From Acetobacter farinalis (GTDB taxonomy: Bacteria > Pseudomonadota > Alphaproteobacteria > Acetobacterales > Acetobacteraceae), in contig NZ_JAPIUX010000001.1 in NCBI RefSeq assembly GCF_026240015.1, positions 372,001-436,000 on the forward strand: 64,000 nucleotides of DNA. Direction: 5' to 3'. This document shows, piece by piece, positions 1-9,661 of the stretch. Below the pieces are notes generated by a model. It did no database searches. It was not told the origin of the DNA and worked only from the letters and a program-made list of their open reading frames with translations. Made by a program: the position numbers and the translations under genes. Each line of letters opens with the position of its first letter. Position 1 is the stretch's first letter.

Positions 1-3000
1 TGCGGATGGCCTCCAGAGAGGAGAGATTCTGCTCCCGCTCGGCTTCGATGGCGAAATCCACCAGCATGATGGCGTTTTTCTTGACGATGCCAATCAGCAG
101 GATCACGCCGATCATGGCGATGAGTGAAAACTCCTCCCCGGCGAGTTGCAGCGCCAGCAGGGCGCCCACACCAGCAGAGGGCAGGGTGGAGAGGATGGTC
201 AGCGGATGCACGTAGCTTTCATACAGCACGCCCAGCGTAATATAGACCGCCGCGAGCGCTGCGATCACCAGCAGGGGTTCATCATTCACGGTTTTCTGGA
301 ACTGTGCGGCATTTCCGGCAAAGCTGCCGTGGATGGTGGGCGGAATATGCAGGGCTACCTGCGTGGCCTGCATGATCTGCGTGGCGGTTCCCAGAGAAAC
401 CCCTTTGGCGAGGTTGAATGAAATGGTGGTGGCGACAGACTGCCCCTGATGGTTGATGGACAGGGGGGTGGTCGCTGAAGCCAGTTGGGAGACCAGCGTA
501 AGCGGAACCATGGTTTCTGAAGAGGTGGTGACAGCCGACCCGTTGGACGCACTCGCCCCACCCGCCAGAGCATTGGCAATCTGGTTTTTGAAGGACTGGC
601 TGCTGGTGCTGGAGGATGCGCTGTTACCAGAGGAATTGCGTCCGGAGGCATCGCGCCGCACCCGTATGGTGTTGGAGCGTGTGCCACCCCCGGCGGAGCC
701 ACCGGCAACGCTGACCCAGACCTGAGTCAGGGAGTTGGGGCTGGACCAGTGCTGCGGGTCTGCTTCCATCACCACCCGGTACTGGTTGAGGGTGTTGTAA
801 ATAACGGAGGCTGAGCGCTGGCCGAAGGCGTCATACAGCGTGTTGGACAAAAGCTGCGGCGTGATCTGCATGCGTGCGGAGGTGTTACGGTCAATCTTGA
901 CATCAATCGCGGAGCCACCTTGCTGCACGTCTGATGAGAGATCGGTAAATTCCGGGCGGCGTTGCAGGGCTGCCTGAAGCTTGCTGGTCCAGGTGTACAG
1001 CTCGGAGGCGGATTCTCCTTCCAGCGTATATTGATATGCGGCATTGCTCTGCCGCGCGCCCGCGCGGACAGCGCCGGGCTGCATCAGGAAGAACTGTGCC
1101 CCGACAAGGTTGCGCAGCTTGCGCGACATACGCGCAATCAGATCTGCCGGGGTGTCTGTCCGCTGGCTTTTGTCTTTTAGTTGCAGGAACAGGTTCGCCT
1201 GATTGGAGCCGCGCGCGCCAATAAAGCTGGAGACACTCTTCACGTCCCGGTCTTTGATAATAACCGCCTGCACTTCAGCCAGCTTCCGGGAGAGGGCTGC
1301 GAAGGAAATGGACTGGTCCCCCTGCAGATGCCCCATCAGCAGGCCGGTATCTTCCGTGGGGAAGAAGCCTTTGGGCATCTGGATGAAGAGGGCCACAATT
1401 AGCACCAGTGTCAGAGGCAGGCTGAGCAGCACGAGCCAGCGGTGCGCCAGAGCGCCTTCCAGCGTGCGGGCATAGCCCGCCTGCATGCCATCCAGCATAC
1501 GGGTAATGAAGGCGGTGATGCGCCGCAGGATTTCCGGCGTATGGCCGGGCCGGCGCGGGCCAAGAAGCTGGGCCGCCATCATGGGAGTAAGGGTGAGGGA
1601 CAGCACCATGGACACCAGAATGGTGATGGACACTGTCATCGCGAATTCATGAAACAGCCGCCCGGCCAGCCCCCCCAGCAGCAGGATGGGCAGAAAAACC
1701 GCAATCAGGGAAATGGAGATGGACAGCACCGTAAAGGCGACTTCTCCTGTGCCACGGATAGCGGCCTCCCGCGCGGAATAGCCCTTTTCGATATAGCGGG
1801 CGATATTTTCCACCACCACAATGGCATCATCCACCACAAAGCCGGTGGAAACCGTCAAGGCCATGAGGGACATGTTGTCCAGCGAATAGCCCAGCAGCGC
1901 CATGGCACCGAATGTTGCGACAATGGACGTTGGCACCACAACGGCCGGGATAAGCGTCATGCGCCCCGAATGCAGGAATGCCAGCACCACCAGCACCACC
2001 AGCATGACGGAGATGACAAGCGTATATTGCGTATCGGCCAGTGAGGCCCGGATTGTCAGCGAACGGTCCAGCCCGATATGCAGGGCGACCCCTCCGGGGA
2101 GAGCCGCCCGCAACAGCGGCATTTTCGCGTTGATTTCATCAACGGTCTTGATGGTGTTGGCCCCCGCCTGCGGGAACACAACGGCAATGACGGAATGGGT
2201 GCCATTATAGTAGCCCGCGTTCCGGAGGTCTTCCACGCTATCCTTCACATAGGCCACGTCCGACAGCCGCACGGGGCGGTTGTTGCGCCATGCAATAATC
2301 AGATCGCGGTAATCCTGTGCGGTGCGGGCCTGATCATTCGTATCCAGCGTGAAGCGCAGGCCGTTCTGGTCAATAATCCCTTTGGGCGTGTTGGCATTGG
2401 CGGAGGCGAGAGCCGCCCGGATATCTTCAAAACTGATTCCGTAGCGGTAGAGCGGCAGCGGGTTGATTTCCACCCGCACGGCGGGCAGCGCGCTCCCGCT
2501 GATTTCCACCTGTCCCACACCCTGAATTTGTGAAAGCTGCTGCTCCAGAACATTGGTTGCGTAATCATAGAGCTGCGGCTGCGTGTGTGTTTCCGAACTC
2601 AGCGCCATGATCAGGATCGGCGCGCCGTTCGGGTTGGCCTTGAAATAGGCCGGGTTCTGCCGCAGCGATGTGGGCAGGTCCGCACGGGCGGCCTGAAGGG
2701 CTGCCTCAACATCCCGCGCAGCGCCGTTGATATCGCGCGAGAGCGCGAATTGCAGCGTGATGCGTGTCATGTTCTGGGTGGAGCGGGACGTCATTTCCGT
2801 GAGGTCCGCAATCTGGCCGAGGCGCCTCTCCAGAGGGGCCGCGACCGAACTCGCCACTTCTTCCGGTGAACCGCCGGGCTGACGGGCCTGAACCTGAATG
2901 ACCGGGAAATCGACATTCGGCAGGTCAGAAACCGGCAGACTTCTGTAACCCAGCGCTCCGGCAAGAAGGAGCGCTATGGTCAGCAGAATGGTGGCAACAG

Positions 3001-3031
3001 GCCGGTCAATAAAGATCCGGCTGATGTTCAC
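1..3031 (-). CDS. RND efflux permease, MdtC-like (3' end cut by window)
   Basis: Inner-membrane proton-driven RND pump subunit. It probably works with the second permease and the adaptor upstream as an MdtABC-like tripartite drug exporter. The start is GTG at 3031, overlapping the stop of the upstream permease in a GTGA tetranucleotide, so translation is probably coupled. The first residues show the typical RND start (IDRPVATILL, then LPNVDFPVIQVQARQPG). The TM4 proton-relay aspartate pair falls at residues 401-402 in GFVVDDAIVVVEN. The frame stays open to position 1, about 1010 residues, reaching the KKNAIMLVDFA segment of the second half. By comparison with its neighbour about 90 residues are missing. 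A Ser-rich insertion lies in the second periplasmic loop. An outer-membrane channel gene may follow beyond the window. The RND family is certain; MdtC rather than another HAE1 member is inference. Confidence 0.93.
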   Translation of the reverse strand, partial: MNISRIFIDRPVATILLTIALLLAGALGYRSLPVSDLPNVDFPVIQVQARQPGGSPEEVASSVAAPLERRLGQIADLTEMTSRSTQNMTRITLQFALSRDINGAARDVEAALQAARADLPTSLRQNPAYFKANPNGAPILIMALSSETHTQPQLYDYATNVLEQQLSQIQGVGQVEISGSALPAVRVEINPLPLYRYGISFEDIRAALASANANTPKGIIDQNGLRFTLDTNDQARTAQDYRDLIIAWRNNRPVRLSDVAYVKDSVEDLRNAGYYNGTHSVIAVVFPQAGANTIKTVDEINAKMPLLRAALPGGVALHIGLDRSLTIRASLADTQYTLVISVMLVVLVVLAFLHSGRMTLIPAVVVPTSIVATFGAMALLGYSLDNMSLMALTVSTGFVVDDAIVVVENIARYIEKGYSAREAAIRGTGEVAFTVLSISISLIAVFLPILLLGGLAGRLFHEFAMTVSITILVSMVLSLTLTPMMAAQLLGPRRPGHTPEILRRITAFITRMLDGMQAGYARTLEGALAHRWLVLLSLPLTLVLIVALFIQMPKGFFPTEDTGLLMGHLQGDQSISFAALSRKLAEVQAVIIKDRDVKSVSSFIGARGSNQANLFLQLKDKSQRTDTPADLIARMSRKLRNLVGAQFFLMQPGAVRAGARQSNAAYQYTLEGESASELYTWTSKLQAALQRRPEFTDLSSDVQQGGSAIDVKIDRNTSARMQITPQLLSNTLYDAFGQRSASVIYNTLNQYRVVMEADPQHWSSPNSLTQVWVSVAGGSAGGGTRSNTIRVRRDASGRNSSGNSASSSTSSQSFKNQIANALAGGASASNGSAVTTSSETMVPLTLVSQLASATTPLSINHQGQSVATTISFNLAKGVSLGTATQIMQATQVALHIPPTIHGSFAGNAAQFQKTVNDEPLLVIAALAAVYITLGVLYESYVHPLTILSTLPSAGVGALLALQLAGEEFSLIAMIGVILLIGIVKKNAIMLVDFAIEAEREQNLSSLEAIR

Positions 3032-6000
3032 GAGTGCGCCTGTCCGGCGGGAGGTGTGTCGGCAGCCGGGGCGTCATTACGGTGGCGCCATGTGTTCCAG
3101 CGGTGCCCCCACGTGTCCAGTGTCAGATAGATAACGGGGGTGGTGAACAGCGTGAGAAGCTGGGAGAAGGCCAGACCGCCGATAATGGTCAGCCCCAGCG
3201 GGTACCGCAGTTCAGACCCTGTGCCGTTGGAAATCACCATGGGCACGGCCCCCAGCATGGCGGCCAGTGTTGTCATCAGGATGGGGCGGAAACGCAGGGT
3301 GGCGGCCTGACGGATGGACTGGAGAGAGTCCATGCCGTGCTCACGCTCGGCCTCCAGCGCGAAATCGATCATCATGATGGCGTTTTTCTTGACGATGCCA
3401 ATCAGCAGCACAATGCCGATAATGCCCATCACATCCAGATCAACCCCGGCCACCATCAGCGTCAGCAGCGCGCCGATGGCGGCGGAGGGCAGGGTGGAGA
3501 GAATGGTGATGGGGTGAATGAAGCTTTCGTAGAGAATGCCCAGCACGATATAAACCGCGACCAGAGCCGCCGCGACGAGAAACAGCTCGTTGCTCAGGGA
3601 GCCTTCAAACGCCGCTGCGGTGCCCTGAAACGAGGTCTGGAACGAGGACGGCAGCTTGATCTCTTCTTCCACCTTGCGGATAGCCGCCGTGGCATCTCCC
3701 AGCGCATATCCGGGCTTGAGGTTGAACGAGATGGTTGTGGCCGGGAACTGCCCGAAATGCGTGATCAGCAGGGGGGCTTTCCCCTTTGTCACTTTCGTGA
3801 CGGCGGCCAGCGGCACCAGCCCGGAGGTGGGGGAGCGTGTGGGGCCGGAGCTGCTCTCACCTGAATTTCCGCCAATGCCGGGCAGATAAAGCTGATTGAG
3901 GGAGGACAGGTTCGTCTGGAATTTGGGGTCTGCTTCCAGAATGACGCGATACTGGTTGGACTGCGTGTAGATGGTGGAAATCTGCCGCTGTCCGAAGGAG
4001 TCATACAGCACGTTGTCAATGGTCTGGGGGGTGATGGAGTAGCGCGCCCCCGTGGTGCGATCGAGCGTGACATGGGCCACAAGACCTTCCGCCTGAAGGT
4101 CAGACGTGACATCGGCCAGCGCGGGTTCCTGCCGCAGCCGCTCCAGCAGTTTGGGAATCCAGGTGTTGAAGGCTTCCGCATCCGGGTTTTCCAGCAGGAA
4201 CTGATACTGCGTGGCGGTTACGGTCGTATCCAGAGAAAGGTCCTGAATGGGCTGCATATACAGCCTGATACCGGCAACCTGCGCGGTTTCCTCTTCCAGA
4301 CGGCGGGCGACGGTCGCGGCACTGTCCGCACGTTTGTCATGCGGGCGCAGGTTGACCAGAAAGCGGCCCTGATTGAGCGTGGCGTTCTGCCCGTCCACCC
4401 CGACAAAGGAGGAGAGGGAGACAACATCCGGGTCTTTCAGCAGCACACGGGCCAGAGCCTGCTGGTGCTCCTTCATGTTCTCGAATGAAATAGACTGCGA
4501 GGCGACCGAAATCCCCTGAATGACCCCGGTATCCTGGACGGGAAAGAAGCCCTTGGGGATGATCACGGCCAGAAAACCGGTCAGCACCAGCGTGGCTACG
4601 GCCACGAACAGTGTGAGAACCCGGTGGGCCAGAACTACATCCAGAGCGCGGTCATACGCGGCAATCAGCTTTTCCGTCGCCACTTCCATCTGTGCGGACC
4701 AGCGCTGGAAGGCGCTTTTCGCGCTGGCGGCATCATGCGGGCGCTCGCTGAGGATACGGGCGCACATCATGGGCACCAGTGTCAGGGAGACCACGGCGGA
4801 AAGTACGATGGTGATGGCCAGCGTCATCGCGAATTCATGGAACAGGCGACCGACCACATCCCCCATGAACAGCAGCGGAATCAGCACGGCAATCAGGGAG
4901 ATGGTCAGAGAGATAATGGTGAAGCCAATCTCCCCGGCTCCCTTGATGGAGGCGGACATCCGGTCCTCCCCGGCTTCCACGTAGCGGGAGATGTTCTCAA
5001 TCATCACGATGGCATCATCCACCACAAAGCCGGTGGCTATGGTCAGGGCCATGAGGGAGAGATTATCCAGCGAGAAGCCGAGCAGATACATGATGGCCAG
5101 CGTGCCGACGATGGAAAGCGGCACGGAAAGGCTGGGGATGATGGTGGCCGGAATATTGCGCAGGAAGACGAAAATAACGGCCACAACCAGCACCAGGGCC
5201 AGAAACAGCTCGAATTCCACATCCTTGACAGAGGCGCGGATGGTGGTGGTGCGGTCTGTCAGCGGGACAATATCAATGCCCGGCGGCAGGGCCTTGCGCA
5301 GGACGGGGAGTGCGGCCTGAATATTGTCCACCACGGCAATCACGTTGGCACCGGGCTGGCGCTGTACGTTCATGACCAGAGCCGGGGTCAGGTTGGACCA
5401 TGCAGCAAGCTGGGTGTTTTCCGGGCCGATGACAACAGTCGCTACATCCCGGATGCGAACCGGCCCGCTGTTCTGATACGCAATGACCTGATTGAGCAGT
5501 GTTTCCACATTGGTAATCTGGCCATCCACCTGCAGTGTGGCTGCACGGGTGGCGCCATCGAACGTGCCGGTGGGGGAATTGACGTTGACGTTGCCGATGG
5601 TGGTGCGCAGCGTATCCAGATCAATCCCGTAAGAAGTGAGCTTGGGCACGTTCACGCGCACACGGATGGCCTTGCGGTTCCCGCCAGAGAGCGTGACCAG
5701 CCCGACACCGGAAATCTGGCTGATTTTCTGGGCCAGGCGGGTATCAACATAATCTTCCACTTCCGGCAGCGGAATGGTGGAAGAGGTGATGCCCAGTGTG
5801 AGCACGGGCGTATCCGCCGGGTTGACCTTGGCGTAGATCGGCGGGGCCGGAAGGTCAGTCGGCAGGAGGGAACTGGCCTGATTGATGGAGGCCTGCACTT
5901 CCTGTTCCGCCACGTCCATGGACATGGAGAGATTGAAACGCAGGGTGATGACGGACGCGCCCCCGGAGGAGCGGGATGTCATCTGGTCCAGCCCCGGCAT

Positions 6001-6219
6001 CTGGCCAAACTGGGTTTCCAGCGGCGCCGTCACGGAGGTTGCCATCACGTTCGGCCCGGCGCCGGGGTAGAAGGTCTCTACCGTGATGGTGGGATAATCC
6101 ACCTGCGGCAGGGCCGAAACCGGGAGGAAGTGATACCCGAGAAGCCCGCTCATCATAATGGCGAGCATCAGCAGCGTCGTGGCGACGGGCCTGCGTATAA
6201 AGAGGCTGGAGGGGGTCAC
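3028..6219 (-). CDS. RND efflux permease, MdtB-like
   Basis: Second RND pump subunit, 1063 residues, close to the usual 1040. It starts at GTG 6219, overlapping the adaptor stop by GTGA, and ends in another GTGA overlap with the next permease, so the three genes form one coupled operon. Visible features are TM1 at about residues 12-30, LPQVDYPTITVETFYPGAG near residue 37, the proton-relay pair D401-D402 in GFVVDDAIVMIEN, and KKNAIMMIDFALEAE in the second half. A Ser/Gly-rich insertion occurs near residue 780 (GNSGESSSGP). Two consecutive non-identical permeases behind one adaptor is the MdtABC arrangement, in which both permeases are thought to form a heterotrimer. Substrates cannot be read from the sequence. 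Confidence 0.95.
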   Translation of the reverse strand: MTPSSLFIRRPVATTLLMLAIMMSGLLGYHFLPVSALPQVDYPTITVETFYPGAGPNVMATSVTAPLETQFGQMPGLDQMTSRSSGGASVITLRFNLSMSMDVAEQEVQASINQASSLLPTDLPAPPIYAKVNPADTPVLTLGITSSTIPLPEVEDYVDTRLAQKISQISGVGLVTLSGGNRKAIRVRVNVPKLTSYGIDLDTLRTTIGNVNVNSPTGTFDGATRAATLQVDGQITNVETLLNQVIAYQNSGPVRIRDVATVVIGPENTQLAAWSNLTPALVMNVQRQPGANVIAVVDNIQAALPVLRKALPPGIDIVPLTDRTTTIRASVKDVEFELFLALVLVVAVIFVFLRNIPATIIPSLSVPLSIVGTLAIMYLLGFSLDNLSLMALTIATGFVVDDAIVMIENISRYVEAGEDRMSASIKGAGEIGFTIISLTISLIAVLIPLLFMGDVVGRLFHEFAMTLAITIVLSAVVSLTLVPMMCARILSERPHDAASAKSAFQRWSAQMEVATEKLIAAYDRALDVVLAHRVLTLFVAVATLVLTGFLAVIIPKGFFPVQDTGVIQGISVASQSISFENMKEHQQALARVLLKDPDVVSLSSFVGVDGQNATLNQGRFLVNLRPHDKRADSAATVARRLEEETAQVAGIRLYMQPIQDLSLDTTVTATQYQFLLENPDAEAFNTWIPKLLERLRQEPALADVTSDLQAEGLVAHVTLDRTTGARYSITPQTIDNVLYDSFGQRQISTIYTQSNQYRVILEADPKFQTNLSSLNQLYLPGIGGNSGESSSGPTRSPTSGLVPLAAVTKVTKGKAPLLITHFGQFPATTISFNLKPGYALGDATAAIRKVEEEIKLPSSFQTSFQGTAAAFEGSLSNELFLVAAALVAVYIVLGILYESFIHPITILSTLPSAAIGALLTLMVAGVDLDVMGIIGIVLLIGIVKKNAIMMIDFALEAEREHGMDSLQSIRQAATLRFRPILMTTLAAMLGAVPMVISNGTGSELRYPLGLTIIGGLAFSQLLTLFTTPVIYLTLDTWGHRWNTWRHRNDAPAADTPPAGQAHS

Positions 6220-7478
6220 TGGGCAGGCGTACCGGCATGCGGGGTGGCGGGGGCGGTGGTAGCGGCCGTGGCGTCAGGGATGGAGACCTTGATGCCTGCG
6301 CGCAGGTGGTCCACGCCGTCTGTCACCACGCGGTCACCCGCTTTCAGGCCGGTGTTCACCACGGTGTTCGTGCCATCGGAAATGCCGATGGTCACGGGGC
6401 GGACTTCCACCGTGTTATCCGTCTTCACCACATAGACAAACTGGCCGGACGGGCCTGTTTGCAGGGATGTGGAGGGCACCAGAATGACGTTCTCCAGATC
6501 CTTTACCAGCAGGCGTGCGTTCACAAACTGGTTGGGGAACAGGTGTTCATCATCATTGGGATAGATGGCGCGGAGGCGCACCGTGCCGGTTGCGGTATCA
6601 ATCTGGCTGTCCAGCGCGCTGACGGTGCCTTCCGCAATCTTGGTGCTGTTTGAACTATCCCACGCCTCAACCTTCAGGGAGCCTTTGGTGCGCAGTTGCT
6701 CGGCAACCTGCGGGAGTTGGTTCTGCGGCAGGGTGAAGATCACGGAAATGGGCTGCATCTGCGTCAGGACCGCCAGACCGCCAGACTGCCCGGCTGTGAC
6801 ATAGTTCCCTTTGTCCACGGCGCGGATACCGATGCGCCCGTCCACTGGCGCAGTGATGTGGCAGTAGACCAGCTGGAGCTTCTGGTTATCCACCAGAGCC
6901 TGATCGGATTTGACAGTGCCTTCATACTGCTGGACCAGAAATTCCTGATCCCGCGCTGTTTTGGCGTCGATACTGTCCTGCTTGATCAGGCGCTGGTATC
7001 GGGCGTTATCCACGCGGGCCTGCGCGAGCTGGGCCTGATCCCGCTCAAGCTGGCCTTCATACTGGGCAAGCTGGACCTCATACGGGCGCGGGTCGATCAG
7101 CGCCAGAAGGTCGCCCTTGTGCACATGCTGGCCTTCAGTGAACAGCACCTGCATCAGGTAGCCCTCCACGCGGGTCTGCACCGTGACATTGGTAATGGGC
7201 ACAACCGTGCCAAGCTCTGTCAGCACCACCGGCATGGTGCCGGTTTTTACGGCCTGTACAGCAACCGGCTGGGCTGTTTCGCCCCCGCCAGACTTGCTGC
7301 CGGAATGGCGGTGCGAATGCGTGCCGCCGGGGCTGTTGGCATGCGGGCGCAGGAAGGCAAAGGCCAGCACGCAGACGCCTGCAAGGGCCACGCCGCTCCA
7401 GATAAGGCGCTTTTTCCTGCCAGAGGTACGGGGGGGCGTGGGTGAATCGGATCGTGTGTCCGTGGTATAATCATCCAT
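6216..7478 (-). CDS. RND efflux periplasmic adaptor, MdtA-like
   Basis: Membrane-fusion protein that links RND permeases to an outer-membrane channel. The start is placed at ATG 7478, giving 420 residues beginning MDDYTTDTRSD. The open frame continues to a TTG at 7601, but that extension has no family features. A basic stretch followed by one hydrophobic segment (LIWSGVALAGVCVLAFAFL, residues 22-40) anchors it, then a His/Gly/Ser linker. The lipoyl and barrel-sandwich domain is visible in GYLMQVLFTEGQHVHKGDLLALIDPRPYE, the alpha-helical hairpin follows (YEGQLERDQAQLAQARVDNARYQ), and GRIGIRAVDKGNYV closes the lipoyl half. The C-terminus is Ala/Pro/Thr-rich. It is the first gene of the coupled three-gene operon. 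No local regulator gene is visible upstream. Confidence 0.92.
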   Translation of the reverse strand: MDDYTTDTRSDSPTPPRTSGRKKRLIWSGVALAGVCVLAFAFLRPHANSPGGTHSHRHSGSKSGGGETAQPVAVQAVKTGTMPVVLTELGTVVPITNVTVQTRVEGYLMQVLFTEGQHVHKGDLLALIDPRPYEVQLAQYEGQLERDQAQLAQARVDNARYQRLIKQDSIDAKTARDQEFLVQQYEGTVKSDQALVDNQKLQLVYCHITAPVDGRIGIRAVDKGNYVTAGQSGGLAVLTQMQPISVIFTLPQNQLPQVAEQLRTKGSLKVEAWDSSNSTKIAEGTVSALDSQIDTATGTVRLRAIYPNDDEHLFPNQFVNARLLVKDLENVILVPSTSLQTGPSGQFVYVVKTDNTVEVRPVTIGISDGTNTVVNTGLKAGDRVVTDGVDHLRAGIKVSIPDATAATTAPATPHAGTPAQ

Positions 7479-7750
7479 AGGGCGCGCGGCTCGTTTCACC
7501 TGACAGCTAGGGTTGAAGGCATTGCCTGCGGGGTGCAGGCCAGCCGAAACCGGTTGAGACAGTAGCAGCTTTTTCCCGTGCTTCCATTTCAATTCTGACA
7601 AGAAACAGGCGGGCTGAAAGCATGTTGAGAGTGTAGCAAAAACCGGACTTCAGCTTACACGGATTGAAATGTGCATCAAAGATTTATTGCGGAAATAGAA
7701 CGCTATAAACATTAAATTAAAAAACGGTTTAGCCGGGGAAAGGGGAGGCC

Positions 7751-9145
7751 TTACTCCTTGTTGCCGCTCATGCGGGCTCCGGCTCGCGGGGAGAGGCAGG
7801 CCGCGGCTGGCACGGCCAGCATCGAGACAGCTCCGGTGACAATAAACGCGATTGAAAAATCATTCAGCGTGGGGGTGGGGTGCTGGCGCAGGATATGTGT
7901 GGCTGTCAGCGTGCCGGCGGCGGTGCAGATGCCAAGGGAAAGCATGAGCTGCTGCAGGGTGGAGTAGAGGCTGGTGGCCGCACTCATTTTCGAGGCGGGA
8001 ATATCGGCATAGGCAATGGTGTTGTAGGCGGAAAACTGCATGGCCTGCGCCATACCCGCGACAAACAGGATGAGAGAGAGGGTCCACAGCGGCTGGCCCC
8101 TGTGAAAATTGGCTATCAGGGCAAACAGGATGGCGGCGGAAAACCCGTTGAACATCAGAACGCGCCGGAAGCCCCACCGGGCGAGTGCCGCGGGCACAAA
8201 CGGCCGCATGAGAATGGCTCCCATAGGAGCGACAAAGGTGATCATGCCGCTCTGGGCGGCGCTCAGGCTGTAGCCCACCTGCAGAAAGGTGGGGAACAGG
8301 AACGGCAGCGCCCCCACCGCCACGCGGGAGGCCGCCCCGCCCAGAACGGAAATGCAGAAGGTGGGCACGCGAAACAGGCTTAAATCCAGCAGCGGTGTTT
8401 TTGTGTGGCCAGCATGCAGGACATACAGCCCCATCAGGCTGCCGCCTGCCGCCAGCATGGCGAGAAGCAGGCCTGCACTGCCTTCTCCGTGGCTGAACAG
8501 TTCTGCGGCAATGGAGAGAATGGCAAGGCTGCAGCCCGCCAGCGCCATGCCTTTCAGGTCAAACGGCGGCGGATTGGCAGGACGGGTATTGGGGATGAAG
8601 CGCCGGGTGAGGAGAAGCCCCAGAATGCCCACCGGCACATTCAGGTAAAACGTCCAGCGCCAGGAAAAATAGGTGGTGATGAAACCGCCCACCACTGGCC
8701 CGAGCAGCGGGCCGAGGGTTGCGGGGAGCATCATCCACGTCATGGTGCGCACCAGATCTTCCTGCGCTGTGCCGCGCAGGACCACCAGCCGCCCGACCGG
8801 CACCATCAGCGCGCCGCCAATGCCCTGCAGTGTGCGCATGCACGCCAGAAAGAGCAGGTTGCTGGCCAGACCGCACAGCACCGAGCAGGTCACGAACATG
8901 ATGATGGCGCCTGTCAGCACCGTGCGGCTGCCCAGCCTGTCCGCCAGCGCGCCGGAGGGCGGGATGAAAATGGCCAGCCCGATAATATAGGACGTCAGCG
9001 CGATGGATGTGGAAACCGTATCCACATGCAGGCTGTGCGCAATGGAGGGCAGGGCCGTGGAGAGAATGGTCCCGTCCAGTTGCTCCATGAAAAACATGGA
9101 AGCGACAATCAGGGCGATCAGGTGAGGACGACTGATGAACAGCAT
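7751..9145 (-). CDS. MFS transporter, DHA2 drug:H+ antiporter type
   Basis: 464-residue major facilitator with an N-terminal motif LDGTILSTALPSIAHSL typical of the DHA2 (EmrB/HsrA) group, motif A GALADRLGSRTVL, and the antiporter motif C GPLLGPVVGG near residue 150 followed by FSWRWTFYLNVPVG. It is probably an inner-membrane multidrug or small-molecule exporter. The start ATG at 9145 is followed directly by the first membrane segment. No adaptor protein gene accompanies it, unlike the EmrAB pair at 23.5-26.3 kb, so it is likely a stand-alone pump. It is transcribed away from the CsbD-like gene. Substrate unknown. Confidence 0.9.
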   Translation of the reverse strand: MLFISRPHLIALIVASMFFMEQLDGTILSTALPSIAHSLHVDTVSTSIALTSYIIGLAIFIPPSGALADRLGSRTVLTGAIIMFVTCSVLCGLASNLLFLACMRTLQGIGGALMVPVGRLVVLRGTAQEDLVRTMTWMMLPATLGPLLGPVVGGFITTYFSWRWTFYLNVPVGILGLLLTRRFIPNTRPANPPPFDLKGMALAGCSLAILSIAAELFSHGEGSAGLLLAMLAAGGSLMGLYVLHAGHTKTPLLDLSLFRVPTFCISVLGGAASRVAVGALPFLFPTFLQVGYSLSAAQSGMITFVAPMGAILMRPFVPAALARWGFRRVLMFNGFSAAILFALIANFHRGQPLWTLSLILFVAGMAQAMQFSAYNTIAYADIPASKMSAATSLYSTLQQLMLSLGICTAAGTLTATHILRQHPTPTLNDFSIAFIVTGAVSMLAVPAAACLSPRAGARMSGNKE

Positions 9146-9256
9146 GCTGGCCAGAGACGAGTTTTTGCGGTGTGATGCAACAGAAGACCGTCCTCAAGCG
9201 ATATTTTTCAGTGACGGACACCCTGACGGGCCGGTCTAAAAAAGGAGAAAGATCAA

Positions 9257-9562
9257 ATGACTGACGATAAACTCAAAAACCTCGGTAACAAGCTCGAAGG
9301 TGTTGCGGATGAAGCCAAGGGGCGCGTGAAAGACGCCGTTGGTGGTCTGACGGGTGATCTGGGGTTGCAGGCCGAAGGCAAGTTCGATCAGGTCTCCGGA
9401 ATGGCGCAGCAGGAATTTGCTGATCTGTATGAGGAAGGGGAAGGTGTGGTGGAAAAAGCCGTCACCTTTGTGCGCGATAAGCCCTTGCTTTCACTCGGTA
9501 TTGTGTCCTTCGTGGGGATTCTGGTCGGCTGGCTGCTGTTCCCTCGTTCCAAGCGCTCCTGA
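9257..9562 (+). CDS. CsbD-like stress protein with C-terminal membrane segment
   Basis: 101 residues. The N-terminal half (LKNLGNKLEGVADEAKGRVKDAVGGLTGD) has the CsbD/YjbJ pattern of a short amphipathic, lysine- and alanine-rich repeat. The C-terminal part ends in one hydrophobic helix (LLSLGIVSFVGILVGWLLF) and a basic tail, as in DUF883-type ribosome or membrane-associated proteins. A strong ribosome binding site (AGGAG at 9243-9247) sits nine bases before ATG 9257. CsbD family members are general-stress proteins of unknown biochemical role. The gene stands alone between the divergent DHA2 pump and the rnhB leader. Confidence 0.8.
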   Translation: MTDDKLKNLGNKLEGVADEAKGRVKDAVGGLTGDLGLQAEGKFDQVSGMAQQEFADLYEEGEGVVEKAVTFVRDKPLLSLGIVSFVGILVGWLLFPRSKRS

Positions 9563-9569
9563 AAATTCA

Positions 9570-9601
9570 TTTCACCGGGACTCTTGCGCGTTCCGGTGAA
9601 A
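9570..9601 (+). repeat. Inverted repeat downstream of the CsbD-like gene
   Basis: TTTCACCGG at 9570-9578 pairs perfectly with CCGGTGAAA at 9593-9601 around a 14-base loop. It begins eight bases after the CsbD stop. No thymine run follows, so it is not a clear intrinsic terminator. The loop contains a GACTC methylation site. Confidence 0.55.
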
Positions 9602-9661
9602 AGTGATTCTCCTCTTTCCACGGAGTCGCAATTTGTGCGACTCGGTTATTTTAACCGAGTC
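9579..9661. promoter_or_regulatory. Cluster of five GANTC (CcrM) sites upstream of rnhB-ccrM
   Basis: GANTC occurs at 9579-9583, 9605-9609, 9623-9627, 9639-9643 and 9657-9661, five times in 83 bp, against about one per 256 bp expected for random sequence of even composition. GANTC is the target of CcrM, encoded two genes downstream. In Caulobacter, methylation of such sites in the ccrM promoter controls its expression, and GcrA acts at methylated GANTC promoters. The same logic here is inference. I could not place a convincing -35/-10 pair. Confidence 0.7.

Noticed and set aside
1442..2044. His/Gln-rich 200-residue plus-strand frame
   Set aside because: It is the antisense of the RND permease transmembrane region; the His and Gln content is a reverse-complement artefact.
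4624..6435. 603-residue plus-strand open frame across the RND permease
   Set aside because: It is rich in His, Gly and Gln, has no family features and lies opposite a clearly conserved gene. It is a shadow of high-GC coding sequence.
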